In this document: one piece after another, positions 8,943 through 20,914 of the stretch
How the letters are laid out: each line of letters opens with the position of its first letter
Position numbering within the stretch: the first letter of the stretch is position 1
Source: Nepenthes gracilis
Taxonomy: Eukaryota > Streptophyta > Magnoliopsida > Caryophyllales > Nepenthaceae
Reading direction: 5' to 3'
Length of the DNA: 64,000 nt
NCBI GenBank assembly: GCA_033239525.1
Contig: BSYO01000009.1
Coordinates: 18,745,299 to 18,809,298 of the forward strand
The notes under the pieces: model-generated
What the model saw: only the letters and a program-made list of their open reading frames with translations
What the model was told of the DNA's origin: nothing
The model's database searches: none
Program-made: the position numbers and the translations under genes

Positions 8943-11900
8943 CTAAAGGCACTCTGATGAATGGCGCTCCAAGTAAGAAACTGCAAATGCAGCATGGAAA
9001 GCAGCTCCAACAGAGAAGGCATCCTCATCAACAAAGAAGTATGGAGAGTGCAAGGGCCTATCTGACTTCAGAGTTTCGTTCTTTATTCCAACTGTGAACA
9101 TCGCAGCTGGCATTTTCTCTGAGAAGAAGCTGAAATCCTCTGCTCCCATTGTCACGGGGAGCAGCCCTACCTTCGATTTTCCGACTAGAGCCTCTCCAAC
9201 CTGCTTGCCGTGTTCATAGAGCATGTCATCGTTCACCATTACAGGGTGAGGCAGAGGCTCGTCCTCCATGAAATCCACTTCTGCGTTGCACTGGTGCACA
9301 GCAGCTTGCATTTTTATGATCTGCATATGCCCAACTGCCCGGGTATGAATCCATTCTTTAGCCTTTGCCTACCATCTTAAGCTTTGGGGACAATATGTTC
9401 CCTGACACGATATTAACATCTTGTAGACAAAATAGTCTCAAATCCAAATCCAGGTAAGCCCATTTCCTCAAGTCCTTTTCGATTGGGGAATTAAAATCAG
9501 AATTTAGAAATGATGGCATCACTCTAATTCAGTTAGAATTCAAATCGGGTAGAATTTAAATTCTGTTATTTGAATGATATAAGGAATTACAGTTTTGACA
9601 GAAAAAATAAAGTTGAGATATAATTAATTTTTTTAATCCATACATAAAAAATAAAAGAAATATGTAACTTAATATAAATTGTAAATTTTTAGCATATGAG
9701 CCTTACCTTATTAAATTTTATTATATCTAATTGATAGACAATTCTTAACCTTAAAATTACAATTCTTTACTCCACTCATAAAAATTACAAAGTATTATCC
9801 TATATTAATTTTCAATTTCAAGAAACTGAAATATAGAATTAGAATTTTAATTTTGTCTGACATTAAACAATAGGATTAGAATTATGGCTTGAAATTGGAA
9901 TTCCAATTTTGAATTCCAGGTACAACCAAATAGGATCTAAAAATATTATAGCAAGTGATGAAAGGGTAAATATCGGGGGTGTATTTGAAGAACCCAATTT
10001 CCTGATACAATTGTTATCAATATTTTCATCCATGATTCACACTTAAAAGCACAAATGGACATTTCCCTATGTTGGGATTTGTTAAATCTTTACCAACAGT
10101 TTAAACTTTTAGGAGCCAACTGCCCCAGAATGATAAAATAAATTCATCCAGACCTGATTATGGACCCAAGAGCCATCCGAGAAACTGGTCGGCTTTGACC
10201 TGGAGTAAGCATGGCCGAAACGACCATAATCCTTGAGAGAGCTTATATAAGCATTTTATGTTGCAGGCGATGAAACTTACAAATGCCTTAGTTGATTGAT
10301 CTAGACCAAGCTTGGATGAAAATATCGGCCAATATATTGGATAACAGTCCCCTCCGATACCGATACATTGGCAAAATCTTAATATATTGTCATATTGGCA
10401 ACATTTGTCGTAATTATTGGTCAATATTTAAAATATTAAATATTGTCATCTATGAATACTGCTATTGATATTTTTATCTATGAGGCAAAGTCAAGCTATT
10501 CAAATCTTTGATAAAGTCAGGTTGTCATTATTGCAACCATTAAGCTTATTAAGCATTGGAAGTCTCAACGAAGTACCTCTCCAATTCTCCTCTGCAGGTA
10601 TGTGAGGCCTTCAGAGCTCAAGCTTCTGAAGGTTCCTCCAAACTCAACCGACTCTGGGATCACATTTCTTGCTTGGCCTCCTTTAAAGTATCCGACTGTC
10701 ACAACCTGTAGGATTTAGAGTCAGCACATGATGAAATCACTTGATCTTGAATAATACCATGATAATAATATTATGATCTGTGCTTTTCTAGGTAAGTAAT
10801 ACTATGATCTGTAAGGCAGCATGAACCATTCTTGGACAAAAGCTTCACCTTTTGCTTTCTGAAGACTGCATGCAACTTTATTTAATTCCTGGTGCACGTT
10901 TGGGAACAAAAAACGCATCCGTAATGTTAGGCACGAATGCATAATTTGAGCATGATCGTTATAGGTTTGTGGTACGTTATGTGTTCAGATCATACATTAA
11001 ACTAAAAAAAAGTCGATTTCGTGTTCTAAACTGTGATCTCTACGTCACTTCAAACCATACCAAAACTACATCTCAAGCAACTAAGTTCAATTTTTTTGTC
11101 CCCCATTTTATTTGGATGCTAATGCCGAAGCTTGCTTTAGGTGACAGGTTTGAATCTAACATGTATAATTGTAGCAAAGGTTTCCCCATTGCACAAAGTT
11201 ATGAGTCAAATGTATGCAGCTATATCCTATGTTTTAAGAAAGATACTGTGAATATAACAAAGATACTGAATTTCTATATTTCCAAATGTTTAATAAACAA
11301 TCTCATGCCTACAGATTCACCACAATTTGTCATAATAATCACATGCATGATGCATCTCAAAGGGAAGAAAATTACCCCCGACTCAAGAGGATCGGTCTCT
11401 CTCGAAACAATCTGTTGGAGCGCAACGATGGCAGAGGAAGCTGCGACAATTGGGTCTCTACTGAGGTGAGGCTGTGCTCCATGTGCACCCATTCCTTGAA
11501 TTGTTGCCGTGAACAAGCCAGCACCGGCGAGAATTGGGCCAGCCCTGGAAGCGATAAATCCAGTGGGCACCGTAGGATAAACATGTAAACCCACGATGGC
11601 CTCAACGTCAGACAAAACACCCTCCTTTAGCACATAGTAAGCCCCAGCATAGCCTTCTTCTCCAGGCTGGAACACTAGCTTCACAGTACCCTTTCAAACG
11701 TGCATCATTAAATGGATTAAGTACAAAGCACACAACAAATTCTACGTTGAATCCTAGTGCCACATCGACAAGGAATTAATAAAAAAGGCAGCCAGGTACA
11801 TAAAAACCTTACTATACTCACGGTCTAATACTAATTTGGATCTATTATACATGGTCATATCTTACATCATATAAGAGATTAGTTCTATGACTAGAACCCA

Positions 11901-13453
11901 TGACTATTAAGTCACGTGACGATAGCTCTACATTACCTATTATACAAAATCACCCCAACATTGATGTGGTGATACCATTGATGCAAATAACAGTCGACAG
12001 GTATCAACATCGAGACCATTGGTATTAATATTTCTCAATACTGCGATAATATTGTAAAATATTTCTGTATTAGTCAATGCAGCCAATATATCGACCTATA
12101 CTCAAAATGTCGACCCGATCGTCCCTACCAGGTTTATGATTTTTAGAATTTTTTTCATTCGATATTCTTCAATACCAATACATATTATCTGATATGTCCA
12201 ATACCGATATGAGCGTAAATGATACCAATATTTTCATCCATAGATGATACTCTATCTTGGAAAATTTTTCTCATAGAAACGGGATTTTAGGGAAAACTAA
12301 CATTACTAGAGTGATTGCATAGCCTTGCAATTACCTTGAGTTGATCCTTTCTAGATTGGAGTAACTTAGCTGCTCCGAGCAGCATGGCTACATGAGTGTC
12401 ATGACCACACGCGTGCATCTTGCCATCAACTTTGCTCTTCGATTCCCAATCAACCAATTCCTTCTCAGTTTGTAGTTAGTTTTGCAAAATAGACATAAAA
12501 TCACAGTCAGATACTCGTTGGAAAGCCATAGGCTGTAAGAATCACTACATAATATGAGAATAAAAGGTTACATATATCCAATTTTTATGTTATTTTGGTG
12601 ATATAAGCATATGGTTCATTATCTACAACAAATTCGTACTAACATTCCTCATGCTTAGGGTTAGGAGACAATGGTTTCAAAATACTCTCAATGATGCAAA
12701 ATTTCGACATTATATTTTCTATTTCAACAACTTGTTTCTCTAATTAAACTTCATTTTATCTTGTCACCCATCCAATGAAGCCTCGCTCCGGTATTTATTG
12801 CATGTGCTTGCAGATGGAAATTTCACGAAGGAATTCCTAAATAGAAATTCCATAAAATGATTTATTTAACAGAAAAATCCAGGAATAATATTCAGTTCTG
12901 TGGAACAAGATGAAGCATATAAGAAACGGAGATACGAAAAGAAAATGGAATCACGTACACTATTGTGAAACTCAACCTTTGGTCGACTAATGGAGGCGAT
13001 CCCTATTTCAGTGACTAGAAGTTCCTTCTTGAGTGACTAGAAATTCACGTCAGACTTTTGAGGAGGGTGGGGGAAAGAGAGAGGGGGGGGGGTAACCTGC
13101 AAAGGAAGAGCATCCATGTCAGCCCGGAGAGCAAAGACGGGCTTGGAACCCGACCCGATTGAAGCGATGACCCCTGTCTTCGCAACCGGCCACAGGTAGT
13201 CGATTCCAAGCGAGTCGAGCTCCGACCTGATGAGTTGACTTGTTTTGTGTTCTTCAAAGCCCAGTTCAGGATGCTGGTGAATTGTCCTCCGAATCCTCTT
13301 CATCCACTCTACCAATTCAGGCTCTCCAGCCGATTCCAGCAATTCGCGACTCAGCAGCTCCAATTTCAACGACTCATTGTAGCATATTTCTTCCGAAGCC
13401 CATGCCTGAGCCCAAATTGTTAGCAACAGCAAGAAACGCCATTTGAGCTCCAT
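8943..13453 (-). CDS. IAA-amino acid hydrolase ILR1-like (five exons, 434 aa, M20 family)
   Basis: Exons on the minus strand are 13453-13097, 12460-12335, 11690-11376, 10705-10577 and 9320-8943. All introns are phase 0 with GT/AG ends, and the total is 1305 bp including the stop. ILR1-type amidohydrolases release auxin or jasmonate from amino-acid conjugates in the endomembrane system. Residues 1-20 form a signal peptide ([19 protein letters not shown]). Metal and catalytic positions are intact: D112-x-D114 in RADMDALP, C137-G-H139 in MHACGHD, E172-E173 in QPGEEG, H197 in GLHV, H231 in GAHGAQPH and E370-D371 in MGAEDFSF. C137 is the Mn-ligand cysteine typical of plant members. Length is normal for the family. 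The start is the ATG at 13453 because the hydrophobic leader follows at once. The C-terminus ends in SSECL, without the KDEL-type retrieval signal many relatives carry. Which conjugate it prefers cannot be read from sequence. Confidence 0.93.
9321..10576 (-). other. Intron 4 of the ILR1-like gene (1256 bp) with repeat insertions
   Basis: This is the longest intron of the gene. Its 9470-9930 part is AT-rich, with oppositely oriented 'aattcc/ggaatt' and 'tagaattaaa'-like words at both ends, as in a MITE, but I could not fix terminal repeats or a target duplication. The 10290-10480 part is the dispersed ATATCGG-type repeat. Confidence 0.45.
10290..10485. repeat. Dispersed 'ATATCGG/CCGATA' repeat, copy 2 (ILR1-like intron 4)
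   Basis: It contains atcggccaatatattgg, ccgataccgatacattggc and tattggtcaatatttaaaat, matching in style and partly in words the segments at 2780-2905 and 11960-12245. It lies wholly in an intron. Confidence 0.45.
11960..12250. repeat. Dispersed 'ATATCGG/CCGATA' repeat, copy 3 (ILR1-like intron 2)
   Basis: It contains gccaatatatcgacc, caataccaatacat, tgtccaataccgatatgag and ataccaatattttcatcc, sharing words with the intron 4 copy. Wholly intronic; ends not resolved. Confidence 0.45.
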
Positions 13454-13479
13454 TTCTAATTCTCTCTCCTCTGTGTTTG

Positions 13480-13496
13480 GTATAGATATATATAAC
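13480..13496 (-). promoter_or_regulatory. TATA box of the ILR1-like gene
   Basis: On the minus strand, ttatatatatct lies about 30-40 bp before the ATG at 13453. The 5' UTR would then be very short, so the real start could also be driven from further upstream (higher coordinates). Confidence 0.35.
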
Positions 13497-13499
13497 AAT

Positions 13500-13940
13500 A
13501 GGAAGAAACATCCGAAAAGCTGATCTCACAATGCAGAAGTTCGAGCCGGAATTAACGGATTAGAGGCTCTACACCGGGATTGAAAGATGCTATCCGCTCT
13601 ATCTCATCTGAACTGTGATACTACAATTTAACAATTAACATGTAATTTTGTTTTCATTTTCAAACTTTTTCGTTTGATCAATAAGATTTCTTTTAACTAT
13701 TTTACCCCAATTCGACGCCTAGAATTTCAATAAATAAATAAACTTTTTAAAGATAAAATAGATTATTACGCATTTTCCCCTTCTATCCGTAAAATTGTTC
13801 AACACAAAGGGCGTTCATGCCTACCGCAAATTAGAATGTGATTTGTGAAATTTTTAAGTGGACTTTTCAAATGTTTAAATTCAAATCTTATATATTATTA
13901 ATCAAAAGCAAAATTTTATATGTATTAAAATGATCTCAAA
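13500..13940. other. Intergenic, upstream of the ILR1-like gene
   Basis: No coding signal or clear repeat is seen; this is the likely promoter region of the minus-strand hydrolase gene. Confidence 0.4.
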
Positions 13941-14577
13941 GGCTATTTCGCGGCACAATACCTATGTCGTGGCCCTATTTATTAGATTAAATTCAACGGA
14001 TGAGGGGTTATCCGCCCCCTTTTTATTTTTTTATTTCTTTTTTTATTTGTCTTTTCTTTTAAAATTTTACTTTTATTATGTTTTCATTATTAATTTTTTT
14101 ATAAAATAAAAAATATCAAAAAAATATTTTTTATATTTTTTAAATCCTACTAATATAATAATATTTTAAAAATATGTCATTATAAAATATAATCCTCCTT
14201 ACATAATAATATTTTAATAATATATGGCTATAAATTATTATTTTATAAATTTATAAAATATAATCCTACTTGTATAATAATATTTTAAAATATATAATTA
14301 TAAAATTATTACTTTATAAATTTATAAAATATAAATATAAGTATTTAATAAATAATTTTAATTTAATTTATAAATAAATTTATTTATATACTTATTTTTG
14401 TATGAGTTTATATTTTATAAGAATAATTAAAATATATATAAATTAAAAATATAAAAAAAGAAAAAGAAAAAAAAAGGGTTAAACAAATTTTAAAAAGGGG
14501 AGAACAAGAAAAAAAAAGAAAAAAAAAAGGAAAAACCCTGTCGCAGCACAGTATCCCTCGTCTTGTGTTGAAATAGC
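13941..14577. mobile_element. Candidate non-autonomous TIR element, about 640 bp
   Basis: The left end reads ggctatttcgcggcacaat. The reverse complement of the right end reads agctatttcaacacaag, sharing GCTATTTC and then a similar C/A-rich stretch. A second resemblance is direct: tcgcggcacaatacc near the left end and tcgcagcacagtatcc near 14541-14556. The interior is AT-rich and non-coding. No target-site duplication is evident, so the ends are provisional. Confidence 0.35.
14144..14332. repeat. Three AT-rich tandem repeat units
   Basis: Units beginning atcctac/atcctcc at 14144, 14192 and 14263 each continue with ataataatatttta and end in ataaaatata. The second and third are about 71 bp; the first is shorter (48 bp). 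They lie within the candidate TIR element. Confidence 0.6.
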
Positions 14578-16100
14578 TCTTTAATTTATTTTTTAGTACA
14601 CAAGCCATCGTCACACAACACGAACTAAAAGTAAGAATATGAAAGGAAATAGTGTTTCAAGATGCTAATACTTCATTTTGGATGGGGAATTATTTAAAAG
14701 TGATGCTCAACTTTTTAAATATAAGTTTGAGTGCTAAGATGCTTGCATCAAACAAGTGTTCAGAATTCTTCAATGATTGAGATATTGCAAGAGATATGAA
14801 GATATTTTTTTGTAAATGAGCTTATCGAGTGTTGTTAACTACTCAACATTTAAAGGTATGGAATATATTAGGTCACTTATTGTATAGCACAGCTCACCCA
14901 ACCATAGGCCGTGCTAAAGATGACCCGTGATAAATAATGTCGAGTTATGTATAACATGACTTAACATTTCAGTTGGGTTATGTTGGCGCATGGTTCAGTA
15001 CAGCTCATAGATACGTTTAGTTAATATATTGTGAGTCATGTGTTGTGTTGGGTTGAAAACTATAAAGTTTTAACTGTGTTAGTTCGATACGGTTCATTTA
15101 ACACCTATATCAACATAAGATTTTCTTTTTGGAATTTAATGATTTAAAGATTAATTCTTGCGTTTATGAACATGTACTTAGTGGATCACTAAAAATTTTG
15201 AATAATTTGTCATATGTATAATTCATCAAATTTCTCATTTGATTGGGGCTGACATGATGCCTCCACTAGCGATAGCCTCTTTGACACTATTCAATGTCTC
15301 AGGATATTTTATCATTTTTAGTTTAGATTATAAAATATATATTTTAAAGACAGTTGGGTATAACTTATTTTATTTGATGAGTGTTGCTTTTACAAGGAGG
15401 TTTAACTCTTCGTTAGCTTGACATTTGGATAGCTTTGTGCCTTTATAATTTGTCAATTCAACAATACGACCACTCTGGCATCCATATATTCAAAAGTTTT
15501 TGAGATATTAGATCTAAACATTTATTGTATATGTGACGTACTATATTCCTAAATCCCAACATTTGCCATAACTAATTCAAAAATAAATATACAACGAGTC
15601 AATATTTATAGGATCGAAAAATCTTGCCACAACAACAGTGGCATCGATATCAATCTAAATACACAGTGACGTCGAACCATATTACGAAAAAAATGCCTAC
15701 CAAAACTGAAAATAATACATGACAAAAATCTATAGAAACTATTTTCTTCATAAGGTCAACCGAATGCATTTAAAAATTTTGACATCATCAACCATTGTCA
15801 TATCATCGATCTATTGATCTAGAAATCAAATCATTTATAGCCAAATACCACAAGTCAAATACATATAAAAACTGTCCAAAATTAACATGACATATAAACT
15901 AACACTGGACAAAGCAACACAATACCTTAGACCTCTAACTATGTTTGAAAACCAAAACAAATCACAAAACAAAGCATAGAATTGAAATTGACTACATTAT
16001 AACAATTAGAAATATTAATATTGTCCAAAAATATAAACCAATCAAAATCAATCATGGGTACATAAACTAAAATTTGTTGGCTTTCACTCCTACTCATCCA
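14578..16100. other. AT-rich intergenic DNA
   Basis: No gene, RNA or clear mobile element is recognisable. The short ORFs at 15239 and 15939 have no family resemblance. Confidence 0.45.
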
Positions 16101-17945
16101 ATAAATATCCATGTATCTCATCTAAAGGGTTAATAAATAGTAAAAAAGTGAGTTAAATACTCAACAATATATAATTTTATACAAATGAAATGCATACTTT
16201 AAAATTAAATACACAACGGAAGGAATAGAAATCATGATTGTGTGCAAAGGCAAAAACTTTTATGCTGAGAACTTACATGTTGCAATTTTAAATTTTTTAT
16301 CTTATTCTTAGTCATAAATTAAGCTTAAATCTTACTTTTCTTTAGGGGTCAAGACCGATAAGCCTTAATAGTTTAAGGGACAGACTATCGAAGACCGAGT
16401 TGTATATATTCTCACACAATCAAAGGTCATACCATCTTATTTAATATCTAAAGGTGGGTAGTCTGCATATCACTATATAGATGGGACCAGATATCGCTTC
16501 TTAACCCTACAGTTATGTAGAGTTGAAAATTGATATCCCACTATAATATATTAAAGCATGCCAAAGAATAGTATCCACTAAAATAATCCTTAGTCTAATT
16601 TATTAAATCTTGTAGAAACTCTATACTTTCTTAGTTCTAATATTCTCACTCTTAGAGAATATAATAATAATTCTTAACATATTGTAAAATTTTCTTCTAT
16701 AATTTATACTTTCATACTCATATTTTAGTAAAAATTTGATCATATATCAATTGAAAGTTTAAAATTTTGAAAATTTAAAATTCAGAGTTTTATACAGAAA
16801 TTCAGTATAATGTGCATTTTTAGTATAAAATTTAGAATTTCAAATTTTAAGTGCCAACATATATATATTTTTCAGTTTTTATAAAATATACTCTCAATAA
16901 ATTAGGGCCTTTATAATCTACAGCATGAATTTAAACCATAAATTTTAGCAGAAATTCAAAAAATACAGCAAAAATCAGTAAACATGGCAATTTCTGCAAC
17001 ATCAGCTTTAATACTTCACATGCAGTGTTCAATTCTTCGAATTGTTGAAACAAACAGTTTATATAATAAGCTTAGAATATATATATATAGTAAACTTTAA
17101 AGTATAAGTGGACCACTATACGAATTCAACTCATTAATTTTCTCAATAGGTTATTTAACAATGCAGAGCATCTTTTGCAGAAATTTAGTATACACAGAAG
17201 GTAAAATTCAAATTTTTGGGCATGCAAGTGCTTAAATATGAAATTCAAGCATTGAAGAGTATCATAACTTAAAATCAGAACATGTATAAAATTATAACAC
17301 AAAATTCAGCACATATATTTACTATACTTGATTTAAACGTGAAATCTCATGAAATGCTTCTATAAAATTGTGAAATATGGATATACATGCTTATTATATA
17401 TATATAAATTTTAAAATCATGACTTAGATGAGCATTTGAACAAAAATGCTCAGTAAAAAGGGCAAAAAATAGCAATAAGAGAAAAAGGGGTTTAAAGTGT
17501 ACTTTCCTTAACTTAAATTTACTCAAATTCTAACTTGAATCATTTTAAATTCGAGTTTTTTGGCTTTCTCTTTCTTCCTCTCTCTAGCTCTGAAAATTAC
17601 AGTTAAAATGATAGAAATAAGTGCGGGGTTTTATTTATAATTGAGTGACACTCGAGCGTCAGTCGGCAAATTTCAAGCGTCGCAATTCTAGATTCAATGC
17701 TCGAGCAATGATTGGGTGCACTTTAGGCACAAGGTTTCTAATTTTTGGATTCAAGTGCACTTCAGGTATAAGGTTTTTGTTTTCTGGGGTCAAGCGCGTT
17801 TCAGACCTGTTTAGGCTCAAACCCAAACTCAGACATGCATTAGATTTAAATTTAGTCGGTCTAATTAGATTCTAATCTCAATTTTAATTATATTAGATTA
17901 ATTGATCTTGTTATAATAAATCCAAGGAGTTGGGCCTTACAGTAT
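16100..17945 (-). repeat. Del/Tekay-like Gypsy LTR remnant (minus orientation)
   Basis: The order of blocks resembles two other regions (32.1-34.9 kb and 42.0-44.7 kb): an 'aatagtaaaaaagtgag' block near 16135, a ggggtcaagaccgataag-type stretch, and ccactataatatattaaagcatgcc near 16540. The right end reads gggccttacag, whose reverse complement (ctgtaaggccc) resembles the TGTAAGGCCC start of many plant Gypsy LTRs. It is highly decayed and non-coding. The family assignment is from memory of LTR ends and shared layout, not an alignment. Confidence 0.35.
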
Positions 17946-18416
17946 ATTAATTGATCTATTAACCTTTAGATTAAAAATTTTGAATATTAAGTTTGGTTAA
18001 ACTAAACACAATCCAATTATTTCAACCAAAAACCATAATCATATTCATCTATAATCCAAAATGAATTAGTTTGAATCGGTTTATAAATATTTTTTTATTT
18101 TTAAGTATTTTATTTGAGAATTTGTATTTAACTAAAAATATCTAAAATTATAAAATATTTTAAAAAATAATATTTATATTAAAATATTAACTAAATATAT
18201 ATTTTAATAAATAATATCTACACAAAAAGTTAAATTATAAAAAAATATAATATATTAAAATATTTTTTAAAAAAAATTAATATTTATTTGAATGAAAATA
18301 TATTTTTATAGAAAAAAGTTATAACTTGAGTTGGGCCGGGCCAAGTTGTCACTTTTAATTATGAATATACCCATTAAAAAAATTTTATTAGGTCTAATTT
18401 TTTGATTGTATTTATT
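17946..18416. other. AT-rich intergenic DNA
   Basis: Runs of A/T with occasional short words; nothing recognisable. Confidence 0.4.
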
Positions 18417-19442
18417 TGTGATATTGATAATTTTTGATTAAATTTTATAAGATTTCAATTTGATAAGTTTGGACCGTATGAGTGACCTAATTTTGATTAG
18501 AACACAGTTTACAAGTGAGGTACTTTTCATTTAAATTGTTGAATGGAAATTTAATGTATCTAAATTAAATCAAATCCTATTTAATAAGTGATATCTTTTT
18601 AGTCAAGACAAAAAATATATATACTCTTTTAATTTATGATATTTTCCTATCCAAAAGATATTTTAGATTTTATTATTATATATTATTACTGTATGATATA
18701 TATATATATAATAATAATAAAATTATGATAAAATTGTACAATATTGTTATTTATTTAAGCTAATACTTATAAATAATATCTTAAAATTCATAAATACTTC
18801 TAAAGCTACTAGATTTAAGTTTATGAACCTGACAATTTATCAAAAATTAACCCACTTATTAGATATTTGAATAATTTATTCAACTTGATAGGTTAGTTAA
18901 ATTTAGTAAAAGGTCAATGTCATTATTAATTGTAATGGAGTCAATAAAAGTGGGAAAATTAATACATCCTCTTAAGTTCTATTCTCAATTAAATAGTAGA
19001 ATTTCATTTTTAGTCTATAATTAACTGCCCACATTAAATGAGTTATAAGATGAGAAACTATTTATTCCTTTAATTTTCATTTATTAAAATAACCCAATGG
19101 TTGAATTTTAAAAATAAAATTTCTAATTTTAAATAAATATTCTAAAAATCAATGTCATATTTATTTTTATTTGGAATTCGATCTTGATCATCTTGTGCCA
19201 TATAAACAAAAAAGGGATTCTTTATTTAAAATTATCCAAGCACATTGGGTATATAAGAACTTGTCTTTTGCCATTGCCATGATGTATACATCTTTTTTAA
19301 TAGAAGGTTGAATATTTTCTTTTTTCTTACTATTTAATATAACAATTTGAAATAAATTTTGACTATATATAACCTCATTGGTAAATATTATACTCTAAAG
19401 ATAAACAATAATAATAATCACACTTATAATTACAAACCAACT
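18417..19442 (+). repeat. 1-kb AT-rich direct repeat, left copy
   Basis: It starts tgtgatattgat and ends attacaaaccaact. The right copy (23339-24399) has the same start and end and, by eye, differs mainly by 1-3 base indels in homopolymers plus a few substitutions. The two copies bracket a GC-rich island. They do not behave as LTRs: no matching 5-bp flanks, no primer-binding site after the left copy and no purine tract before the right copy. Confidence 0.85.
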
Positions 19443-20458
19443 TGTTGCGTCAGGAACTCGGCCACGCGAGAGGTTGAATGCGAAGGAACTCTCATGCGCG
19501 ATTTGAAGAGTTGGAGCAACACAAAGTGAGCGAGTGAATAGAAAGCACGGGAGGCGGGGATGAACACTTCGCTTACGTGGAAAACCCCGATACGGTGAAG
19601 GGTGAAAAACCACGGTGGTGGACGTATCGTCCAGAAATCTCACTATGAAGAAGAGGAAATCTGATGTGGAAAATTTTGGGAAACTTAGCGTTCTCGGGAT
19701 GATTACAACTTAGGAGTATCACTTCTCTGTTTTCTCTCTTTGGGATTTTTGCTAGAGTTGAGTTTTGTGGAGTTACGGGAACCAAAGGTCCTTCTTTTCT
19801 TGGAGTTGGGTTACTTATAGGGAATGTGATCGGGCGGGGGAGGCGACATGTGGCGCGGCACGTGAGGGGCATGTCTGCCACCATCGCCATCACTTGTGGG
19901 TGCGGCTGTGAGCCGAGACACTGTCGCGGACTTGATCTGGCGCTGAGGCGCATGGCTGCGGAGTACGGCGTGTCGGGAGCCGTTGCATGTCTTTGGTGGC
20001 ATCACAGGTTATTTTGGTCTTTTTGGTGGTCCCAGATCCTAGAGGAGTCTCGTTGTCCTGTATCGGGCGCCAAGAAAGTTGAAGCAGCCAGGGTTGTTCG
20101 AATCGGCGGGTTCATGGGCCTTTTGGCCGGCCCTCTTATGCGGCCTTTTGGGCTGTGTCGTGATCTGGGGCGAAGTTCCAGGACCCATCACGAGCCCCCG
20201 TATCGTCAAGCGGTTCGAGATTCGGCCGTTTGACATGCCTTGCAGTGTCGTTCGCCATCATAGGCCGCGGTCTTCGTCTTCTATTTGGCGTGAAAGGCGT
20301 CGAGGTCCTCTTATAAATCACGGAACCTATCTTTCTTGCCATTTCCCCTCCCCATGGAGCATTGAATGCGATGAGTCGATTGGCGTGACATCGCCTCGGG
20401 AAACCCCCTAAGGCCTCGCTTTGCCCACTACGTATGGGGAGTTGACACGTGGAACAGT

Positions 20459-20914
20459 ATGATGAGGCGCCTCTTCACCTTTTCAAAAATCTCTTTAAAT
20501 CCTTCGTCGTATCCTCATTATCCTTCGCATTTTCTCCTTCCTTCCCTCGGTTTCCTCAGAAAACTGCGGCGTTCTTGCTTTTCTTACTTACCACCATGGC
20601 TCCTAGTGTTGATGAGATTGTTTCTTCCTTACGCCCGCAAGACCTTGAGCGAGATCAAAAGTATAACATTCGGCGTCGGACTCGATGGTGGTTCGGGCGC
20701 CTCGAGAAGGCGAAGAGCCCCCCGATCTGTTACATTCACCGTATGCGAAGTTCACCTTAAAGGTGGACTTAGTTTCCCTCTTCCGGTGAGCTCGCCTTTG
20801 ATGAAGGAGTTGGGTCATCCCCGCTTGCGAAGCTTGACCCTAACGCCATCAGTACTTGGTTTCTCTGTGCGTCTTCGCGCTGTCACGGCAAGACCCTCGA
20901 GGCGGTCATGGTGA
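20459..20914 (+). pseudogene. Gypsy-type N-terminal transposon protein fragment
   Basis: The 151-codon frame from 20459 carries, near its end, a stretch CEVHLKGGLSFPLP followed by MKEL and a leucine/threonine-rich part. This matches the layout of the 'GLRFPL...P--LL--L-LAPSQLTPNAW' region of Gypsy-type proteins. The upstream part of the ORF does not fit the family, and another frame (20449-20760) overlaps it, so frame shifts are likely. Low confidence that anything is expressed. Confidence 0.35.

Noticed and set aside
10969..11469. 166-codon plus-strand ORF
   Set aside because: It runs antisense across intron 3 and exon 3 of the ILR1-like gene and matches nothing.
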